Shown: positions 55,800 to 64,000 of the stretch, piece by piece
How the letters are laid out: each line of letters begins with the position of its first letter
Numbering within the stretch: position 1 is the first letter of the stretch
Source: Usnea hakonensis
Taxonomy: Eukaryota; Ascomycota; Lecanoromycetes; Lecanorales; Parmeliaceae
Direction of reading: 5' to 3'
Length of the DNA: 64,000 nucleotides
Assembly (NCBI GenBank): GCA_013423325.1
Contig: BLJB01000075.1
Coordinates: forward strand, 98,797 to 162,796
Notes under the pieces: generated by a model
Database searches by the model: none
What the model was told of the DNA's origin: nothing
What the model saw: the letters and a program-made list of their open reading frames with translations, nothing else
Program-made: the position numbers and the translations under genes

Positions 55800-58419
55800 C
55801 TATATAAGTAGCAAATCACCATTTCCCCCTCCGATTTGCGGTTGATACACCTGCTGAGGGTTGTTTTGATTCACAACATACTGTCGTTCCCCAGCCGACC
55901 CTGCGGTGGGACTGCCTCCAAAGCCCTCATCCCCTCCGAGTTCCATGGAAGCCATGTTAGTATTCAGGCTCTGAAAGTAGACATCCGCAGCATCGATGGC
56001 GGCCGAGATATTTGCTCGGCTAGGGTCGCCACCATTTTGCATCAAAGATGCTGGCTCAGAGCCGTTCATGACAGAAGGCAGGGACTTTTGTGCTTCCATT
56101 GCGATCACGGTGGGCAGAGTATGCTTTTGTAACGCTGGACTATCAATGAGTTTTCTCTGTCGCGCATTTCGGAAGACCTGTTGCACGGGCTTGAGGTAGA
56201 CAGTCGCGAGGGTTCCAACATTAAGGCACATTTCTTCCAGGGTTGCAGGGTCCAGCTTCTCTGATTCGGCGGTGATTGCAGGCTTATGCCCCATGACCAC
56301 TTGCTTTGCAAGCGTTGGATCTGTGGAGAGCAATCGCCAATACATGTAACCCCGATCTCGAAGATCGGGATTGTCCGTCTCTTCGGTTGCCCATTTCAGA
56401 ACCTTGGGAACGAGCTCCTGCCCTTTTGTAGGTCGTTGTATAAAAAGCTTGACAGTGGCTGTAAGCAATGCAAGCTGGACCTCAACCGATTCGTCTGCAA
56501 AAGAATAGAGGAAATCATCCAGTAAAACGTCTGAATTTTCGATTCGGTCTGCGTACTCGCCGATCACCCAGATCATGGCTGCTTTGGCCTCAGGCTCGTC
56601 GAGGGAGTCTAGGTTCTCGCAGAGTATTGAAATTATCGATTCGTATCTGTTCGGGTACTTCCTGAAAATATTCTTGATCACAACTGTCGCCTCTTGTACA
56701 ATGTATGAAACCTTAGTAGCCACGAGCTCAAGGAGAGAGTCGATACAGTCTTGTGCTGCAGGCTCGATCTTGATGGCCAGTTTGCCAATCGCTCGTACTG
56801 ATTTTCGAACAAAGTGCACATCAATCTCAGTCGCGTATCTTAGAAGATGTCAGCAGCAAGCAATCTCGAGTTCCGAGTAGGACATGCATACTCTCGCAAC
56901 TCAGTCAGAACCTCTCGGATGTTTTTCTCCGTTGCCAACATGAAAATTAGTTCCAGCTTTGTCACTTTGACGTAGATGGGGTCATTGTATTTGCAAAAGA
57001 AGACCCGAATATCGTTCCTCAAAACTTCCGGTCTCCGCTGAAGTATCAACAAAGCATTTCTTAAAGCGAGGTATTGTATTTCAGGTCCTTTCGCCAATAG
57101 CGTAACCAGTGGCGGAGACAATTTTCGACACAGACCAGATATTTGCTTCTCGTCAGCGATATAATTCATGAGATACAGGATGACTCGGGTGCACGTCAGT
57201 ACAACAGCTGAGTTAGAATGTGATAGTCGAGGAGTGACTCGTTCTGCCAGAAGAAGTGCTTCGAAAGTATCTTGCGGCACATATGACATGAGAGCTTCTA
57301 ATATGTATGTTTGACCCCATCTGTATTGTCATTAGCTTCGAATGAACCAAGCAAGGATAAGCGTAGCATACTCGGAGCAATCTGGTAGTATCTGCACGAT
57401 CTTGGAAGCACTGGCGTAATCAATGGTAAGTTTGATGGTTTCACTTCTCTCCCAAATGTCCATTAGCGCCGCCAGTGCGCTTGAGACGACAGTAGGATTA
57501 TCATCTCTTAGCATGCTATTAAGTCTGTCTATCAAGTCTGATTGTTCCACGAGAGTCTTGTCGTGGTCGTAAAGCTTGGCTACACAAAAAGCTGCTGTCT
57601 TCCGCACATACGGGTCTGGGTCTTTCAGCAGTCCTTTGAGAGGGGGGACAGTAGCTTCGACGAATTCGCGGACGTGAATGTAAGACATAGTTCTGAGGGC
57701 GAGTGCTCGAATCAGTGGATTTGAGTCTTCCATGTCCTGGAAAGAAATGTCAGGGAATACAACATCGGCGCCTTGGAAAGCAGAGCTTACGAGCACGAGT
57801 ACAGGCAGAGCTTTCATGGCAACGTCTGGCTTCATACGAGCATAGTTTACTAGAAAAAGAAAGCACCTATGATACTTGTCACCATCACAATTTTTGTATG
57901 AGTGGGATCTGACGCATACATTTTCTTGATCTCCAAGCTTGGAATTTGCATGCAGCCAACAACATCGGGGAAAAGCGCTACCATGTCGTTGTTGCTCATG
58001 GTCATGTTGGCCACAATCTTCTTAAGGGCAATCTTTTTGGCAGAATGGTTTTTATCCTTCTTACCACCACTGTTAAGCTCCAAGCGCAGCTCCGCAACTT
58101 TTCCCTGAATAACAGATTTGTCAGAAAAGTCCGCTATTTCTCTAAGCAGATTTGCAGAATCGGTACGATTGGCAGGACGAGGCACGTATAGGGGCTCGTT
58201 CCCTATCTTGATAGCGAGGAACATGACAATTGGTGGAACAATCTGTGTTTGGTGCGGTGTTTCGCGAAATGTATCAGGAGGAAGCATTGAACGTCGAAAG
58301 CAATGACCGAAGGGAGGAGCGATAGAAGCAAGCCCGCCCATGACTACTACGCGGACATGGATGACTTCCAATGCACCTACTCTTGCAAAAAGTTTTGCAT
58401 CTCCTCCGCTGGCCGCCAT
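55800..58419 (-). CDS. apl2: Beta-adaptin, AP-1-type large subunit
   Basis: Large subunit of a clathrin adaptor complex, acting at the trans-Golgi/endosome if AP-1. Six exons fit in phase: 58380-58419, 57920-58139, 57791-57866, 57372-57736, 56892-57320 and 55800-56838; 722 residues. The trunk is alpha-solenoid: QGKVAELRLELNSGGKKDKN, VANMTMSNNDMVALFPDVVG, MCFLFLVNYARMKPDVAMKA, LIRALALRTMSYIHVREFVE, VRKTAAFCVAKLYDHDK and YNDPIYVKVTKLELIFML. The C-terminal part is a hinge and ends soon after, without the appendage domain, as in fungal beta subunits. The first intron (240 bp, AARE..IADFSDKS junction) is the least certain boundary. AP-2 beta is the alternative; AP-1 is favoured by length and resemblance. 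Divergent from EMC4, 278 bases apart. Confidence 0.9.
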
Positions 58420-58697
58420 TGTGCCCAACTGGTGTCATGAAAGTGTAGCAAATCCGACGTTATGACCCCCAAGGGTTTTCCAGATTTACACAGCCATCGT
58501 AGCTGTTCATAACCAATTAATTTAAGCAGGTATGGTTTCTTTGCTTGTTTTCATTGCATTTCATAGGCATGAGATGCAGATTTAGAGTACTCTAGCGCCA
58601 CAACTAGCGGCGGCTAGGGCTGACAAGAGTCTCCTTAAATCCCCCATGCTCCTCGGCTTCTTGTTGCCTTGCTCAAACTAAATCAGCAACATATACA

Positions 58698-59327
58698 ATG
58701 GCGCAAGGATCCCCATCAGAGTCTCCATCACCACCACCGCCCCAATGGGTCATAGACCTCACTTCCCCTCCCAGGCCCAAAGGAAAGAACACAAACATAA
58801 TAAATCCACCTGGCTACACTGAAGCCGGTAGCGGCAGGGTACAATCTTCTACTACTGCCCTATTCTCCCATACGTTTGACTGATGCCTGTCACAGCGTAC
58901 AGCCGCCTCATCCAAAACACCAACCCGAAAACCCCCAACCGCCGCCGAAACCGACACGCTCAAATTGAAAAAGTCCTGGGAACTCGCCCTGGCGCCCGCT
59001 AAAGCCTTACCCATGAATGCAATCATGATGTACATGTCTGGGAATTCGCTGCAGATCTTCAGCATAATGATGGTCTTCATGTTGTTCAAGAACCCTATTA
59101 CCGGTATCTTTACTACGAACGAAGTGTTCAGGCGGTTCGAATCCGACGGGACGAGGAAGCAGCTCTGGGTGGTCAAGGCATGCTACGTGCTCATGAATTG
59201 TTTGGCACTGGCCCTCGGAATTTGGAAGGTCAATGGTATGGGGCTGCTACCTACTACAAGGAGTGACTGGCTGGCTTGGGAGACGGAGAGGCAGCCGTTG
59301 GAGAGGGTCATTTTTGCCTTTAGATAA
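58698..59327 (+). CDS. EMC4: ER membrane protein complex subunit 4
   Basis: Subunit of the EMC insertase that places tail-anchored and multi-pass proteins in the ER membrane. Two exons, 58698-58827 and 58903-59327, in phase 1; 184 residues. Conserved blocks are PPPPQWVIDLTSPPRPKGKN near the N-terminus, LKLKKSWELALAPAKALPMN, a membrane hairpin NAIMMYMSGNSLQIFSIMMV, then MLFKNPITGIF and GTRKQLWVVKACYVLMN before the last helix and the GLLPTTRSDWLAWE tail. Two close acceptors exist at the intron (CACAG at 58895, GTACAG at 58902); only the second keeps frame from the donor at 58828. Confidence 0.94.
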
Positions 59328-59741
59328 GCATGTGGGAATTATGGGCCTTGTCTTGCGCAACGACTGGCCTTCATGCCTTTTGATACCCCTAGAATGGCTC
59401 TTCAGATGCAGAAACTCAACCGAGCGCCCAGAGTCCTACTTTCTGATCCATTTTGTCGCTCCGATCAATTATGTGTAGTATTGAAGGCTACATTCCGGTG
59501 TACGTGATATGACCAGGCGATGAAAATTATAGGATCCAGCCTGACGGCGATTCGACGACGCGGGGACCTGATGGACTTGTTCAATGTGATGGAACAGTGT
59601 ATTTTGGGGGGACACGATAATGGTACTAAGAACCGCTAAGAGAAACTGTGCTTCCACCACTGAATGCAATGCTAAAGGAGACAAGATCGTCTGAGATGGG
59701 TTGATTCGAGGTATGTGATAGAGGTTTATGGATGATCTGGT
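59328..59741. other. Convergent 3' region, EMC4 / BBC1
   Basis: Terminator regions of both genes. No gene is seen. Confidence 0.5.
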
Positions 59742-62700
59742 TTAATTCCAGCCAACCCAGTTCCTCGCCATAACACGCCAAACCTTCACTTCACCACTTC
59801 TCAGGTCACCAAATTTGAAGCTTTCCAGCTTGACTTTCCTACTCTCCCTCCCCTGCTCCCAAGCTCGGACTTTCTTTTTGGTTCCATCCCAGTCAAATAC
59901 AACACCGACGTGATCAGGCTTTCCTACCTCAATGCTGTACTTCGAATGCATAGGCCCACGATGGCCTTGAAATTTGGCGTTCCGGAAGGTAACAATATCC
60001 CCTGGTCGTATCTCATCAAGTTGCCTTACAGAAGCATTTGCCAGGTTTGCATAGACATTGGCACCATATGCACGTACACCCACAGGCAGCAGAGCCTCTG
60101 GAAGAGCGGTCAGAAGATCAAGGACTAGTGCGTGAGGTGAACCGTCCCCAACCACAGTTTCCTTTTTGGCATTTGCGGCTTCTGCAATTCGAGAGCCAAA
60201 TTTCGTGTGCGCGTTCTCCAATTGATCTTGCCGCAAGCTTGGAGGGGGTGGCTCATGACGTTGCTCCAAGCTAGCGTTTACCGGCTCCTTTGCTTCGAAC
60301 TGCGCTGTGACCACAGTCTGCGAATAGTCCATGAATAAAACGTAAACAATCTTCGTCATAGCTTGTTTACCGCCTCGCCTCGTGGTGCTGGTCTCTTCAA
60401 TCTCGAAGATGAGATCTCGACGATTCTGGAAAACTGAAGGAGGAGTATCAGGTCGAGCCCACCATTGGCTATTATGACCCAGATCGACGTCCCCAGCTAT
60501 AAAAGCTTGTTCGCCGGAAGGCCTAGAAGCATCCATTGACCTCCGAATACTGGTGCTAGTCCGTTGCATATCGGTCGACTGCCGTGGCCCAGACCTCCCT
60601 GGGGCTGCCATATTCGGCGAAGAAGGGTACTGTGACGTACTCTGAGCTGCGAACGCCGACATAGCCCGCTGAGGGGAAGATGCTTGAAAAATTGTGTCCG
60701 GCTCCTCAAATCTTGGTGTTGTTGGGCCCTCGATTTCGTGCCTGCCGTCCAAAAAGCTTTGGTTAGGTATTGGGTCTTTGTATGCGTCGTAATCGTCGTT
60801 CTCATTGTCGTAAGTTTGCTCTTTTGGTGGTGGGGGCGGCGGTGGCGCACCTCTAGGCATATCTGAGGACTGCCGATTGTTTCTCGACGATTGATTAGGC
60901 GGCGGAGGTGGAACACCACGAGGTGCCGCTTGTGAAGCCGGGCCAAGAGAAGGGAGTCCTGAATGGTGTAGACTTGCTTCTTCCGTCATCGAATCATCTT
61001 CGAGACTCGAGACTCGTGCGTGCGACTTGAGCGCATCCTTATGGGTCGCACCAGATGCCATGTCAGTGTCATAGTCACCTTCATACTCGGTAACTTCTTC
61101 ATCGCTCTCTTTGGGCGCTTGACTTCTAGGAACCGCTGGCGGAATCCTGGAGTCTCCAGTCACAGTCCTTGTTGGAGGAGCGTTAGTGGGAGGTGGTGGC
61201 GGCGGAGCTCGATTTTGAGGTGTGGATAACGTTGCTAGATTTGACCCTGGAATAGGTGGAACCCGGCTGCTTCTCTTTGATGTGTCCGTAGGAGGTGTCG
61301 GCAATGTGGGAGAAATCTCCATTGATTGCATCGGCGGACTTCGGCCTGAATAGTCCGATGGGCGAGATTGAGGCGCCGCAGGTCGACTTGGCAATGATGG
61401 CGGCAGACCGGCAGGAGGGATCAATGGAGAATCTCCTTGACTTAAAGTTTGGGAACTGTCGCCTCCAGGATGTAATTTTAGCGAGCCTCTTTTGTGTAAG
61501 GATATTTCCTCGTCAGACTCAGAGCCCTCGCTCGGCGACATCGGCTGGCTCGGAGATGGTCGGGGTACGAATCTCGCTATCATGTATGTCAACGATCTGT
61601 CCTTGTTCTGGGATTTATTCACAAGACTTACGTTCGTTAGGAGGAGGCGGGACTGGTCGCTCGGTTGGCAAAGGGGGAGGAGCTCCTCTGCTTTTGCTGG
61701 GTGGAGCAGGAATAGGACGATCTGAAAGATGTTAAGGAAAACCTAGTACAAATACGCCAACACATGAGAACTTACCTTGAGGCACAGGTGGGGGCACAGG
61801 TCGTTCCACAGATCTTCTAGGCGCCGGCATGGGCTCCTCCTTTATGTCTTCTACATCGGGCATATCTTCTGGTGCTCGTCCTTGTATGATAGACTTGGTT
61901 TCATCCGCGTCTTCTTTAGTAACTTCTGGATGAGCCTCGTATTGATCTGGGCTTCCAACTTTTTGGAGGCCAGACATAGGCATGATTGGCACAGGTGGTG
62001 CTCTGGAGCTTGAGCCATCGTCAGCTTGTGCAGGCATTGAGTTGCCCGATATCTTTCTCTCGCTTGACGCCGTTGATCGTTTTGCAGAGGCTTTGGGGGC
62101 CATGCCACCCGATGGACTAAACATGCCTGCCATTCCCATACCGCCACTCATCTTGGCCATGCGCTCACGAATCTCCATTCTTCTCTTGACCTCTGGATCC
62201 ACGTCTTCGTCTTCGTCTTCCTCAACATCATCCTCATCAGCATTATCCTCTTCGTCTCCAACGTCTGCTTGTCGAAGCGGGACTTGTGAACCTATTTGAG
62301 GCAGGGTTGAAGTCTTGATTTTTTTGTTCTCATCACTATCATCCCGGCCGGTAGAAAGATCTTCTCCATCCTCTGTATCTCCTACACCAGATTGGTCGGC
62401 ATCGTTTGGATCGTTCAAGAAGTCTCGCGACGCAACAGCGGTTGGGCTCGCCACAGGTGTAGCTTCTTGAGACTTAGGAGGCTTAGCATGGCGTGCGCCA
62501 GACGAAGCAGCATCGCGAGATGCATCTATTGATCTTTTGCCCGAAGTCTCGGTACTATTCATTCTGTCCAAATGCTCGCCTTCCACAACGTCCTCGGCAT
62601 CCGCAGCAGATTCTTGAGGCTCCGCCTGTTTCTTTGGGGGGCGCTTTGGCTTTTCTTTCTTTTGGCCGGCGTCTGCGTGTCGTGCAGCTTGCTCCATCTG

Positions 62701-63549
62701 CTGCTTTTGCAGTAATGCAATCCTGTCTTTTAGGCTTGTGGGCTTCGGCTGGTCCTCCTGGACTTCTGCTGATGGAGCTACTTGGGAATGATCTACTTGT
62801 ACTGCGTTTTCCGCGTTATTTGATGCTTGAGTCACTATCTCGGGATCCTCCTCTCTTCTATACACTTTCTGAGGAGGCTCACGAGGTGGAGGAACGTAAG
62901 CATTCTTGCTCGGAGGAGGCGCCACGAAGGCTTTCTTGACGAAACCTGAGCCTCCAGATGGCCCCAAACCACTTGGCTTATTGGGAGCAGGAGGCGGCGC
63001 CGTGGATTTGTTGAAGGCATTAATGCGGTCTCGAAATGAGCCTGACGTTGGTTTCTCTGCAGCAGAAGGAGGAGCAGGTTTTGGCGATGCAGGGGGAGCT
63101 GGTCTTTGTGTTGCGGCAGACGATGACGTTTTCATGGCTCGAGGAACTGGTGGTTCGGACTCCTCGAAAGTCTGCTCCGATATGGTAGCACTCTGTACTG
63201 GAGCTGGAGCTGGAGCTGGAGCTGGAGCTGGTACTGATCTGGCTTCCTGTTCCTCAGTAGTAGGGGCACTTGACCCCTCCATTGCTAGAGCTGGGGTATC
63301 GAGATCTTTCTTTGGTCTTCCCGCTCTCGTAGGCCGCGGCGGCATGTCTGGCTCAAATATCTTGACGAAATTCTTTGGAAATAATCCCTCCTGCTTGACG
63401 CCAGTACTGTCTTCATACTCGCCGTAGTACCAGTCGGCATCTTCCTCGTCCGTGACCAATATTAATTGACCATTTGGGAACTTGAGGTCATCCTCTTCCT
63501 TAGAAGAATAGTCGTATAAAGCTTTAACGTGGAAGGGAGGTATGGCCAT
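59742..63549 (-). CDS. BBC1: Bbc1/Mti1-like SH3 protein of cortical actin patches
   Basis: In yeast Bbc1 restrains type I myosin- and Las17-driven actin assembly during endocytosis. Three exons, 61776-63549, 61632-61721 and 59742-61576, in phase 1; 1232 residues. The N-terminal SH3 domain covers about 5-66: HVKALYDYSSKEEDDLKF, DADWYYGEYED and GLFPKNFVKIF. Next come Pro/Glu-rich disordered tracts with an AP-dipeptide run near 105-120 and KPTSLKDRIALLQKQQMEQAA, a short conserved Bbc1 helix. Acidic tract EDEDEDVDPEVKRRMEIRERM is near 435-460. Polyproline islands follow. The C-terminal 230 residues form the Bbc1/Aim3 domain (SQWWARPDTPPSVFQNRRDL; QLDEIRPGDIVTFRNAKFQG; SIEVGKPDHVGVVFDWDG). These match the fold but I do not see a reason to call it catalytic. 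Length is typical. Confidence 0.92.
63197..63229 (-). repeat. (GGAGCT)n coding hexamer repeat
   Basis: Five near-perfect hexamers in the Bbc1 gene that encode an alternating Ala-Pro run. Confidence 0.85.
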
Positions 63550-64000
63550 TTTTGCGGACGGGTCAGTGATTATGGCAGATCAATTTGCCTCAGAACAAGA
63601 GTCGTGGTCTCGTGGACCGTACGCTTCACTCTGCAGCGTGAGTCGATTTAAGCTTGGAGCTGTTGAGGCGGTCACAACCACGAATCTATATTATGAGGCT
63701 CACAGAAAAAGTCGAGACCATGACTTTGGTATAACCTCATCTAGATTGACGAGGAGACAATTCTTGAAAGGTATAGGGACATATGAAAGTCGTATAGACT
63801 ATGTCCATGCACCAGCTGTATGTTGGGCGGCGTCGTCAACTTCTGCGGGGACTTCTTTCGTACGGAGGCCAGTATATCACTTCATGCAATATTTTAATAT
63901 ACTCATTAAGCCCACATATAATATGTACTGGGGCGTACCTTCCAGTGGGTGGAAAGCTTGGGAGCCCTAGTTTCCGACTACGCAATTCTTAGTACCCGAG
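63550..64000. other. Upstream of BBC1 to the window edge
   Basis: Short frames on the plus strand (63542-63970) overlap this region but have no family match and mostly look like chance. No gene is supported. Confidence 0.4.

Overview
The window is nuclear DNA of a filamentous ascomycete (Pezizomycotina). Genes are dense and lie on both strands. They carry many short introns with GT..AG ends and CTRAC-like branch sites, and several orthologues have the length and architecture typical of Pezizomycotina. Class is not certain; Leotiomycetes is a guess. I found no tRNA, rRNA, CRISPR array, viral gene or secondary-metabolite cluster.

Layout. 1-4.6 kb: the 3'-truncated (by the window edge) PA2G4/EBP1-like gene, then two decayed genes, an endonuclease/exonuclease/phosphatase-family gene and a D-amino-acid oxidase lacking its FAD-binding N-terminus. 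4.6-9.3 kb: mRNA capping guanylyltransferase (-) and an Sfh1/Snf5 chromatin-remodelling subunit (+). 10.7-17.5 kb: a 12-residue-repeat protein of unknown function whose 3' end overlaps, tail to tail, an Emp47-type ER-Golgi cargo lectin; the lectin is divergent from ALG8, so two ER N-glycoprotein genes share one upstream region. 18.8-26.6 kb: Itc1 (ISW2 partner), Sgf73 (SAGA) and cytosolic asparaginyl-tRNA synthetase. 26.9-30.9 kb: a GT69/CAP59-like glycosyltransferase and an unknown protein. 30.9-35.6 kb: a gene-poor stretch with C-tracts and a 458-bp MITE-like relic. 35.6-40.9 kb: a low-complexity protein with a C-terminal helical domain, Iwr1 (Pol II nuclear import) and a coiled-coil protein. 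43-48.6 kb: DNA polymerase X (Pol4/lambda-like) facing DNA ligase I (Cdc9) tail to tail. 49.2-54.7 kb: Ufe1/syntaxin-18 SNARE, aspartate aminotransferase and a DHA1-type MFS transporter. 55.8-63.5 kb: beta-adaptin, EMC4 and Bbc1/Mti1 (actin-patch SH3 protein).

Themes. Most genes are core housekeeping: chromatin/transcription (Sfh1, Itc1, Sgf73, Iwr1, capping enzyme), the early secretory pathway (Emp47, Alg8, Ufe1, EMC4, beta-adaptin) and DNA repair (Pol4, Cdc9). I do not see a gene cluster that makes a new pathway. The unusual points are at gene-structure level: an exon consisting only of an ATG, a GC-AG intron, nested convergent gene ends, a frame-preserving intron, and two decaying neighbours. 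Splice sites below were inferred by eye from frame, homology and consensus, and every joined reading frame was checked for phase.
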